64,000 nucleotides of DNA, taken from the NCBI RefSeq assembly GCF_900289175.1, contig NZ_LT985747.1, positions 4,645,033 to 4,709,032 of the forward strand. Reading direction: 5' to 3'. The notes below the pieces were generated by a model. It was given only the letters and a program-made list of their open reading frames with translations, was not told the origin of the DNA and searched no databases. Of this stretch, positions 7,572 to 14,896 are shown piece after piece. This DNA is from Paenibacillus faecalis (GTDB lineage Bacteria > Bacillota > Bacilli > Paenibacillales > Paenibacillaceae). Position 1 is the first letter of the stretch, and every line of letters begins with the position of its first letter. The translations under genes were made by a program, and so were the position numbers.

Positions 7572-8591
7572 TTAAGCCTGTGAAGCACTATCTGATCTTA
7601 GCCATAATCTGAAATTCCTGTCGAGTAAGTGGTGACTTTCCTTATCCCCCCACGGTATATCCTCATTATTTTCCCTAGCGTCATACATAACAAGGATGCC
7701 TTTAACAATTTCTCCTTTACTCATTTCAATATAACGTATAACTTGCCTCGCCCCTGCTAATGCTCTTTTGAGTCCATTACTGGTACCGGTAGAATCTTTT
7801 TTGCTTGCCCGTCCGAGCCATTTTATTTCTATTAAATAGCTAGAATTAACAGTTTGAATAGAAATATCGACCTTACTTGTTGTTCCCTTAATAACTTGTT
7901 CTTTCTGTACGAGTATTGCATCTACAACATTCTCCTCAAGGAACTTCCACAAAGAATCTCGAAATATAGCTTCAGGAGCTGGGCGGAGGATACGATCCTT
8001 CCTATTTTGCCAGTGTTTCGTCACTTGTTCATTTTCAACATAATCGGAAAAATGTTCTCTTATAAGATTAGAGTAATCTTTAGCTTCATAACTATACTTA
8101 TTGGTTGCACCTCGTATATCGGATTCTTTAAAAATATTAGGTAAATGTTCAACCATACAACCTTTATAATATACAAAAAACTGAGTACTATAGAAATAGA
8201 ATACAACGGAATTATCACTAGCGAGTGAAACATGGCTTGCAAAGACAGGGTCTCGCAAAGTGGCCCCATCCATTTCATATTTTCTGTTACCTAAAATATT
8301 TCCATGTCGATTGATTACTATGCTAAATAAATCAAATTTAGTATACCCACTAATTGAAGTATAAAGATCATCTGTGGTCCAAACGCAAGGAGTAGCTTCT
8401 TCTTCGTTCCCCCATTCCCAATTTATGCAGACTGGAAAATCATTTGTGCTGAAAGCTTTTGCAACTGCTTTTAGCTTAGAGAATAATCGTCTTAAATCTG
8501 AAGAAGGAAAACTTGCGTCGCCACAAAGATCAGAAATAGTATGTTCAAAACTTCGAAGTAAGGGCAGTATATGAACGGCTGTTGAAGGCAT
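7572..8591 (-). CDS. PD-(D/E)XK-type nuclease, candidate effector of the defence locus
   Basis: A 339-residue protein with a C-terminal restriction-endonuclease-like fold: Glu in PEAIFRDSLWKFL (about 206), Asp in SKVDISI (about 240) and the EIKWLG motif (Glu 255, Lys 257), i.e. E...D...ExK. The N-terminal two thirds are mixed and unrecognised and may sense or bind partners. The ATG is preceded by AAGGAGG and sits 3 bases after the stop of the middle-component gene, so it is the third gene of an operon led by the SMC-like ATPase. In Lamassu/ABC-three-component systems a nuclease is a common effector. Role in DNA cleavage is inferred from the motif; specificity is unknown. Confidence 0.72.
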   Translation of the reverse strand: MPSTAVHILPLLRSFEHTISDLCGDASFPSSDLRRLFSKLKAVAKAFSTNDFPVCINWEWGNEEEATPCVWTTDDLYTSISGYTKFDLFSIVINRHGNILGNRKYEMDGATLRDPVFASHVSLASDNSVVFYFYSTQFFVYYKGCMVEHLPNIFKESDIRGATNKYSYEAKDYSNLIREHFSDYVENEQVTKHWQNRKDRILRPAPEAIFRDSLWKFLEENVVDAILVQKEQVIKGTTSKVDISIQTVNSSYLIEIKWLGRASKKDSTGTSNGLKRALAGARQVIRYIEMSKGEIVKGILVMYDARENNEDIPWGDKESHHLLDRNFRLWLRSDSASQA

Positions 8592-8594
8592 TCT

Positions 8595-9275
8595 TTATCT
8601 TTCCTCCTTGCTATTCGCAAGACTTGCTCTTAGATAATCAAAGTAAGCTACGATTAATGATTCTACAGTAATTTGCTCACGCTTAAACATTTGATGTGAA
8701 ATTATATTGAATTCTTCGACGATCTTCGCTGAAAGATTCATTTCACCTTGCAATTTTATAATGCGACTAAAATGTCCTTCGGTCTTTAGTTTTTTAAATG
8801 TCGGTTCTTCGTAGACAATTGCTACTAGGTTATCCAAGCCGTAGATATCAATCATATTGGATATTATTCTGGATAAATCCATCATTTTTTCGAATTTTGG
8901 TAGTAATTCGAGTTTTTTCAATGCAAGCTTACCTTTTTCGGAAATTCGATATTTAGCTTTACCATTATTGCCTGGTTCATAATATAATAAATCTATTAAT
9001 CCAATACTGCAAAGATGGTGAATCTTTCCTTGCAATTGTGCAGAAAAGGGACCGTAGTTATAACTAAAGTATTTGACATACTCTTCAGCTAAATTGTATA
9101 GAGGTGAGAGTATCTGTATTAAGTATACACCTTTTTGCATTTGAATTTTTGATTGATATCCCCAGTTTAGCCTCTCAGTATGCCACAACCAGCAAAGGAT
9201 TGCATCATTAACATTGTAGTAATCATTTTCAGAAAACTGACTTTGTTCCAAATAATTCATTCCAAATCTCTGCAT
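8595..9275 (-). CDS. Middle component of an ABC-three-component-like (Lamassu-like) system
   Basis: A 226-residue helical protein whose start overlaps the end of the SMC-like gene by 47 bases, indicating translational coupling; AAAGGATGG precedes the ATG. The segment KIQMQKGVYLIQILSPLYNLAEEYVKYF...YGPFSAQLQGKIHHLCSIGLIDLLYY resembles the winged-helix-like 'middle component' of ABC-3C systems, in which a 'YGP(F/Y)S..L...L..L...GLI' pattern is usual. In those systems the small protein bridges the SMC ATPase and the effector. The homology is judged by eye and the precise family is uncertain. Confidence 0.6.
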   Translation of the reverse strand: MQRFGMNYLEQSQFSENDYYNVNDAILCWLWHTERLNWGYQSKIQMQKGVYLIQILSPLYNLAEEYVKYFSYNYGPFSAQLQGKIHHLCSIGLIDLLYYEPGNNGKAKYRISEKGKLALKKLELLPKFEKMMDLSRIISNMIDIYGLDNLVAIVYEEPTFKKLKTEGHFSRIIKLQGEMNLSAKIVEEFNIISHQMFKREQITVESLIVAYFDYLRASLANSKEER

Positions 9276-11190
9276 AATCAGGCCATCCTTTTATATGTGC
9301 TTCTTGTAATTCCCCGTGTTGGAATACATTTAAAGTTCTTAAATCTCTTTCAGACTGCTCAATTTCACTAAATAGAGATTTTAAAAATTCCTTGTTGCTT
9401 AAGTTCACCACTACAATAAATGAGGTGTTATTTTTAGAAAAATCGACTAATGCTACAGCTAACCACTTTACATACGCGGCATCAAAAGAACCCTCGGATG
9501 TTTCAAGTAAAAACATGCCATTATTAGTTTTAGAGCTGTCTTTATGGTAGTAATTGATTATGGCCATTCGAAAAGCATAATCTAAAAGGATGGACTGTGA
9601 TTTTGATAACTGATCAGGTGAAGCTCTTACTATCTCGTTTACAATAGGTACGAAAATATGGACATCAACCCGTTTTTCAGTCTCATGGGGTACTTTTTCT
9701 GTAATCAGAGAAACATCTAAGCCCATAAACTTTGATATTTTTTGGATTTCTTCTCCTAAATCATCAGCTATTTTCTCCAAAGCAATTCTATTTTGTTCTT
9801 CCATTTCAATTAATTTTTGTTCTGCGTGATCTCTTTGGTTTTCGAGTTCTCCCTGCTCTTCTCTTGCTAAAGCCCATTGTTTTTCCAAGACTTCTTTTCT
9901 TAGTTCTAGTGCTGACAAGTTATTGTTAATATCCGTTATCTCTCTTGGTAAGAATTCAAGTTGATATTTATACTTATCAAGTTTGATTTCTGAATCAGAT
10001 AGATCTCTTGAAAATTTTTTAAGTTCCTCAAATAGTTTTTGTTTTTCGTTTTTTATCTTTTTTTCTTCACTCTCAAGGATTCGTCGATTGCTTTCAAGAA
10101 CCTTGTATCTCTTGAGATCATGTTCGTCTATAATGCTACCGGTCTCTTCAGTATGAGAGGGTAAATCACTTTCACAAAAGAAACAATTATGCTTCGACTT
10201 ATTTATTATTGCATCTACAATTTCTTGTTTTACAGTCGAGTCACAATAAACACAGTGGTTAAGTCTGGTTAGCTCATCATATGCCATCGTATCTATAGGC
10301 GATAGTCTATATACATCCGTGTATATATTACTTTCTGTGCTTTCGATTCTCATCTCAAGTTCTGATCGTTCTTTTTCAATTATCTCCATCTCATTTAAAA
10401 TCTCTTCATATTTATCATTTAGTTGAAAAACTTCATGTTGTAATTCTTCAATAATCTCTGATATTTGATTGTATCGAATTTGTTCTCTGTTAAGATCATT
10501 TATCAAGTTGTCTTCTTCAGCTTTAATTCCCCTTTCTTCAAGAAGTTTTTGAAGTTCTTCGGCTTCTTGTACAATTTTTTCAATGTCACTTTTTAGTTTT
10601 GATGCATGATATCTTTTTTGGTTATGTTGAGTATGATAATCACCATGGCTTGCTCTTAGTGAATTATACTCTTGACGAAACTCCGATGTACGGAAAAGAA
10701 TATGTAGGACTTTTGACTGAACGCTTGAACTCCAGAGAACGTTTTCCGCTTCTTCCTGTCGTATGAGAAAATTTCCAAGCAAAAAATCCAAATCATTGAT
10801 TTCATCCACACCAATCAGTGAGGCAATTTCCTGGTTGACCGACACTGGATCAGTGTACTCTAAGACACTTGACTTGTTATTAATTTTCAGGAATGGTTTA
10901 GCATGAGGGATTCTTCTTTCTATTTCTATTTCTGTCTCATCAACCAAAAGTGTAACTATGATTTTAATTTCAGTTTTCAATTTCCGCTGTTTATTTAATT
11001 TTATAAACTGCTCATAAATATTTGAGTTTCCTGTTATGCCATAATGAATACAGTTTAAAAAAGTCGTTTTACCTAATCCGTTAGCTCCAATTACAAAGTT
11101 GAAACCAGTTTGAATGTTCCAATCAATATCAGTTTTATAAATGGGATGTGAAAAAATTCGAACTCTTAATAGTTTAGGAATGTTGACCAT
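9229..11190 (-). CDS. SMC/Rad50-like ATPase with CxxC pairs
   Basis: 653 residues from the ATG at 11190 (AAGGAGAG 6 bases upstream); a longer frame to 11286 would run into the divergent methylase. Order: N-terminal Walker A GANGLGKT (35-42), a long coiled coil broken at its apex by two CxxC pairs (CVYC near 312 and CFFC near 334), a returning coiled coil, then the ABC signature-like LSKSQS (about 526) and a Walker-B-like GMFLLETSEGSFD (about 555). Such proteins hold or sense DNA ends. It leads an operon with a middle component and a nuclease, as in ABC-3C/Lamassu defence. Walker B lacks the usual Asp-Glu pair, which may be family-specific. Confidence 0.8.
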   Translation of the reverse strand: MVNIPKLLRVRIFSHPIYKTDIDWNIQTGFNFVIGANGLGKTTFLNCIHYGITGNSNIYEQFIKLNKQRKLKTEIKIIVTLLVDETEIEIERRIPHAKPFLKINNKSSVLEYTDPVSVNQEIASLIGVDEINDLDFLLGNFLIRQEEAENVLWSSSVQSKVLHILFRTSEFRQEYNSLRASHGDYHTQHNQKRYHASKLKSDIEKIVQEAEELQKLLEERGIKAEEDNLINDLNREQIRYNQISEIIEELQHEVFQLNDKYEEILNEMEIIEKERSELEMRIESTESNIYTDVYRLSPIDTMAYDELTRLNHCVYCDSTVKQEIVDAIINKSKHNCFFCESDLPSHTEETGSIIDEHDLKRYKVLESNRRILESEEKKIKNEKQKLFEELKKFSRDLSDSEIKLDKYKYQLEFLPREITDINNNLSALELRKEVLEKQWALAREEQGELENQRDHAEQKLIEMEEQNRIALEKIADDLGEEIQKISKFMGLDVSLITEKVPHETEKRVDVHIFVPIVNEIVRASPDQLSKSQSILLDYAFRMAIINYYHKDSSKTNNGMFLLETSEGSFDAAYVKWLAVALVDFSKNNTSFIVVVNLSNKEFLKSLFSEIEQSERDLRTLNVFQHGELQEAHIKGWPDYAEIWNELFGTKSVF

Positions 11191-11280
11191 AAATACTCTC
11201 CTTTTCTTACACGACGAAAAGATGATATGATAATCCAATATGTCATGTTTTTGAATTTCTCCGAGAAAGGGTACATAAAA

Positions 11281-12624
11281 GTGCAATTAAATGCGTTCTA
11301 TGAAGAAATAGAAAATAACATAAATGTAATTCACGATAGTAAGGTTTCAAATCTAGTTCATCCTTCTTCATCACAACTCGCACCAATACATAATTGGTAT
11401 CATTTCAAAGAAGGTTTTGCTCCCGGCTTATTGAACTATGTGATAGATACTTCCGAGATAGCTACTGATTCGATAAATATTTTTGATCCATTTTGCGGAT
11501 CAGGTACTACCTTATTATCTGCATTAATTGATTATGATGGTGACATAACAATTTCTTCAGGATTAGGGGTTGAAGTAAATCCGTTCATTCATTTTGTAGC
11601 AGAAACAAAGGTTAATTTTTATAGAATCGATATGGGTAAAATAAGCCGATTCATTAAGTATGTATCTGGAAAAAACATCGAAATGAATGATCGAACTAAA
11701 GAATTTCCTGAATTGAGCACAATAAGAAGAGCTTACTCTGTAAATACTTATCTTCAGTTGGAATACTTGAAATCTATTATTAGAGATTTTTTTCATGAAT
11801 CACAATATGAATATAAGTTTTGTCTACTCGCTTATGCTTCTATTCTTGAAAAGGCAAGTTGTATGAGAAAGTCGGGTAGAGCTCTTAAAATTGTAAAGGA
11901 ACTTCAAGATTATGATGTTAAGGCATTATATGTTGAAAAGTTGGTTCAGATGATAAACGATGTAGTAACATGCCAAAGAAACTTGAATCAGTTTGAAATT
12001 AGAGTTGAGAATAAAGATATAAGGGAGTTCAATGCTAAGAATATTCAAAAACCTAACATGGTTATTTTCTCTCCTCCTTACTTAAATCACTTTGATTACA
12101 CAGAAGTATATAAAGTTGAATTATGGATGCTTGACTTTGTTACTAATTATTCTGAGTTTAGAGATTTACGCTACAGGACGCTTAGGTCACATCCTAGTGT
12201 TAAATTTGAGAAGACCAATCTATATTCTAATTTTAGAACATCTGTTATAAAAGAGATTGTTGATTCTCTTGATGGTGCGAGTAAACAAGAAGTGTTCTAT
12301 AAAACAATAAGAGATTATATTGACGATATATACAAGACTCTTATAAGACTCAGCTCAGTAACAGATGCTAATAGTACAGTTGCTTGCATAGTGGCAAACT
12401 CCCTGTTTGGCTCAAAGGATAAAGAGAACTTGATGCCGGTTGCTACTGATTTACTAATTGCAGAAATTGCAAGAGATTTAAACTTTGAAGTCGAAAAGAT
12501 TGTAGTAGCTAGGCAATTAACTAGAAGAGGTATCAAATTTCCGTATGGGCGAGAAAGTATAATATACCTACGAAAGAAAAGAGATACCTATGACAATATG
12601 TCTATATTTAAAAACAAAAAATAG
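11281..12624 (+). CDS. DNA (cytosine-N4 or adenine-N6) methyltransferase
   Basis: A SAM-dependent DNA methylase. The SAM-binding motif DPFCGSGTTLLSAL precedes, by roughly 200 residues, the catalytic SPPY motif (VIFSPPYLNHFDYTEVY); SPPY is more common in N4-cytosine enzymes than in N6-adenine ones (usually DPPY). The GTG at 11281 is preferred because GAGAAAGGG lies 9 bases upstream and a 90-base gap remains for divergent promoters; an ATG at 11227 would add 18 residues with no ribosome site. It is transcribed away from the SMC/middle/nuclease operon and probably protects host DNA from that nuclease or marks self. Target sequence cannot be read from the protein. Confidence 0.85.
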   Translation: MQLNAFYEEIENNINVIHDSKVSNLVHPSSSQLAPIHNWYHFKEGFAPGLLNYVIDTSEIATDSINIFDPFCGSGTTLLSALIDYDGDITISSGLGVEVNPFIHFVAETKVNFYRIDMGKISRFIKYVSGKNIEMNDRTKEFPELSTIRRAYSVNTYLQLEYLKSIIRDFFHESQYEYKFCLLAYASILEKASCMRKSGRALKIVKELQDYDVKALYVEKLVQMINDVVTCQRNLNQFEIRVENKDIREFNAKNIQKPNMVIFSPPYLNHFDYTEVYKVELWMLDFVTNYSEFRDLRYRTLRSHPSVKFEKTNLYSNFRTSVIKEIVDSLDGASKQEVFYKTIRDYIDDIYKTLIRLSSVTDANSTVACIVANSLFGSKDKENLMPVATDLLIAEIARDLNFEVEKIVVARQLTRRGIKFPYGRESIIYLRKKRDTYDNMSIFKNKK

Positions 12625-12755
12625 TCGATCAGGCTTGTTTAAGAAGCAAATAAACTAATAAACATCAGATGGGGCCCAGCTTTTCCCATAATAACACAAA
12701 TCGCCATAGGTAGGCATATCTCAGGAAAAATACTCAAGACATTTCTTAAGTAATT

Positions 12756-12788
12756 AAAACAGGTGACCGGTAAAAGGCACCTGTTTTA
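12756..12788. terminator. Terminator after the methyltransferase
   Basis: AAAACAGGTG pairs with CACCTGTTTT around a 12-base loop; T-rich on the plus strand side. It lies about 130 bases after the methylase stop and just before attachment core 2. Confidence 0.75.
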
Positions 12789-12835
12789 GTTTATTAATTG
12801 ACTGCAAGTTAGTTTACCATATCAATAGATACGGT

Positions 12836-12853
12836 GAGCCGTATCATAAGTAG
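12836..12853 (+). other. SCC-type attachment core 2
   Basis: Identical over 18 bases (20 with the following GG) to the rlmH 3' end, still reading E-P-Y-H-K-stop, but with no rlmH gene in front. It marks the right end of cassette 1 and the left end of cassette 2. Confidence 0.85.
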
Positions 12854-12905
12854 GGGTGAAGCGATTTTTGTTAGAGAGAGCTTCAGTATATTGAGGCTCA
12901 AATAC

Positions 12906-13180
12906 TAGTACGCCCAGTATGGGCGTTATCTCTAGGGTGAAAGTCCCAGCCCATGCTTTTGCCCTCGGCTTCCTTTAGATTCCATCTTACGATGGACATC
13001 CTTGCCCTTGGCTAAGGGTAGGCGTCGCCAGCCCGACTTCGGGCACTGGGAATGCCCGATTGGGCCACTCTCGGGATGGCAAATTCCCGTCGAGGCGCAT
13101 AGGGAAATCACAAATAATGCCCTTCCCACTTCCTACTGGAAGCGAAAGGGATGAAAAGTTTACTTTTTCGTTCGTCATTT
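12906..13180 (+). other. Possible group II intron 5' fragment in a structured non-coding region
   Basis: The stretch from 12908 (GTACGCCCAGTATGGGCG) through CTCTAGGGTGAAAGTCCC (12930-12947) resembles the first bases of domain I in bacterial group II introns, which begin GTGCG-C and carry an 'AGGGTGAAAGTCC' segment. The following 230 bases are GC-rich with several short dyads. No reverse-transcriptase frame and no recognisable domain V were found, so at most a remnant remains. Other structured RNA is possible. From 13180 to 13390 nothing was recognised. Confidence 0.3.
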
Positions 13181-13399
13181 AGATAAGCGACTAAAACTGC
13201 AGGAATGAGGGGGTCTTGAACCAGGCTGCTAATGTCTTTTCTGTGTTTGAATGGTATTCATGTGCTATCCTCTGGAAACAGAGGATATAAGAAAATCCTC
13301 CAAAAATTTTTGTTAGCACTCTATAAAGGAGAGTGCTGATGAGATACAGAGAGATTTCATGTGTGTTAACCAAGATATTTGGACAAATTTGGACGAAAA

Positions 13400-13436
13400 A
13401 AGGCTAAAATCGCGCAATAGCGATTTTAGCCTTTTT
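13400..13436. terminator. Strong bidirectional terminator
   Basis: A perfect 14-base stem (AAGGCTAAAATCGC with GCGATTTTAGCCTT) around GCAATA, with A residues before and T residues after, so it can act in both directions. No clear gene ends here, so it may terminate a lost or non-coding transcript. Confidence 0.85.
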
Positions 13437-13754
13437 GATTTTGGTTATGGTAAAACATACAATTAAAATGGGACAGAAGTATTCCTATGTCCGTTCGGTA
13501 GGTTTCTCAATGTGGGGACATTGAGATTACATACTTAATATAACTATCCGTTTCCATTCACGATGAGTTTATACTAACAGATTTCAGTCATACTAGGCAA
13601 GAACAAAATAGTATCATTATGAAATGTTCATTTAATGTTCGCCTTTCGTTCGGAAGCAAGAGACGGTTTTTTGTAAGAACGGCAAAAAGTAAGGGGACAC
13701 ATAGAGAGGATTTCTTCCTGTCCCATAAAAAAACAGGAAGGATGATTGTGATAT

Positions 13755-14606
13755 ATGTCTATTTATGAAGCAATTTACAGATCGGATGAAAGCGAAGAAA
13801 TGGTAACGGTTTTTAATATTGAACAACACAAAAATTACACTGATATTAAAAATAATTTGTACTGTACCTACGATGGATGTACTGCTAGGCTATCCTACGT
13901 ACCCAAAGGAAAAGTAAGGGCTTACTTCAAAACCTGGCCCAAAGAAGATCATATTCAGGACTGTGTGGACTATTTTGAGAGGGTAGCGACAGCAAACAAA
14001 CAAAAATCAGTTGCCACTTCCACTATGGAACTAAGCGGGAAACATGTTAAAAATGTGCTTGATAATTTAAAGAGAAAGAGAAGAGAAAAGGAATCAAACA
14101 ATGGCAAACTGAAATCCAGTAACAAGAAAAAGCCTAGACCCACAGTAGGTCTAAATTCCGGTAAGAATACTGTTCTTAACATTGTTCCTACAACAGGTCC
14201 GGATGCTGATTTGGCAAGCGGAGAGAATAATGTTAGAGAACCTTCTGTTAGAAATAGGTCTTTAATCAATCTGACTGATGATGATTTGGGTTGGGTAAGA
14301 AGTATTGAAGGCTATATTCAAAATGTTGAAATAGGTGACAAAAGGGTTGTCCTTATGTTACGAGATGGTAATCATACCTTTAGAGTATATTTCGAGGAGT
14401 TCTTCTTTGATAATGCTCCAGTTAACTTCAGAGGTTATTTTGAGGGTTTGAAAATTTTAGTGCATAGACATAAAGAGTACTTGTTTACAGGCGTTGGTTT
14501 AATTGAGCGGCGAAATGAGCAATATGGTATGTTAATTCATCGTGGTAATGATTTTTATATTGATTATCAATATATCGCTGTCTTTCTCCATAATGCGTCA
14601 GCTTAA
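13755..14606 (+). CDS. Unknown protein with N-terminal Cys/His cluster, 283 residues
   Basis: Not recognised. The N-terminal 80 residues hold LYCTYDGCTARLSYVPKG followed by YFKTWPKEDHIQDCVDYF, a C-x4-C ... H-x3-C pattern that could bind zinc, similar in spacing to the N-terminal segments of some CoiA-like proteins. A lysine/serine-rich linker (about 95-170) follows, then a globular beta-rich C-terminal domain (about 175-283) with GYIQNVEIGDKRVVLMLRDG, which looks like an OB- or barrel-type fold. AGGAAGGA lies upstream but farther than usual from the ATG. It is the first gene of cassette 2 and stands alone between two strong terminators. Confidence 0.65.
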   Translation: MSIYEAIYRSDESEEMVTVFNIEQHKNYTDIKNNLYCTYDGCTARLSYVPKGKVRAYFKTWPKEDHIQDCVDYFERVATANKQKSVATSTMELSGKHVKNVLDNLKRKRREKESNNGKLKSSNKKKPRPTVGLNSGKNTVLNIVPTTGPDADLASGENNVREPSVRNRSLINLTDDDLGWVRSIEGYIQNVEIGDKRVVLMLRDGNHTFRVYFEEFFFDNAPVNFRGYFEGLKILVHRHKEYLFTGVGLIERRNEQYGMLIHRGNDFYIDYQYIAVFLHNASA

Positions 14607-14696
14607 AACGAGATGACTTGGAAGGATACGTCCTTAACTGGACTGTTCTAAAACTTGACGTTTGGCTAACACGGTAAACCATACCAATAAATAACG

Positions 14697-14743
14697 AAAA
14701 GCACAGAACCTTTTCATGTTTAAAAAAGGTTCTGTGCTTTTTT
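14697..14743 (+). terminator. Terminator after the unknown cassette 2 gene
   Basis: AAAAGCACAGAACCTTTT pairs with AAAAGGTTCTGTGCTTTT, an 18-base perfect stem followed by T residues. Confidence 0.9.
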
Positions 14744-14845
14744 CAGCATCATAAAATAATCAGAATCGTTAAGAAGTACATATATTAAATAGTACAGAAT
14801 TACCCTAGAAGAAAAATATAAAAGTTGCTTTCTCTCCCATCTTGA

Positions 14846-14860
14846 TTATAATTATTATTA
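14846..14860 (+). promoter_or_regulatory. PerR box upstream of katG
   Basis: TTATAATTATTATTA matches the Bacillus Per box (TTATAATnATTATAA) at 14 of 15 positions counting the free base. It lies 37 bases before the katG start, overlapping the expected promoter region, so peroxide-responsive derepression by PerR is likely. Confidence 0.75.
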
Positions 14861-14896
14861 ACTGATATTAATTTTATATATGGGGGAGTGTAAGGA

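Larger units (their letters stand above)
5552..12853 (+). mobile_element. SCC-like cassette 1 (defence cargo)
   Basis: Seven kilobases between an rlmH 3' end and a second 20-base identical direct repeat at 12836-12855. The segment is AT-rich compared with the wal operon, its genes are not part of the conserved wal-htrA-rlmH block, and it contains a broken gene, an RlmH-like gene and a methylase/nuclease/SMC locus. No ccrA/B/C serine recombinase is present, so mobility would need a recombinase from elsewhere. Identity of the two flanking repeats suggests this cassette was the most recently inserted. Confidence 0.75.

Noticed and set aside
12932..13178. Two minus-strand frames of about 65 residues
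   Set aside because: They lie in the structured GC-rich stretch, lack ribosome sites and have atypical composition.
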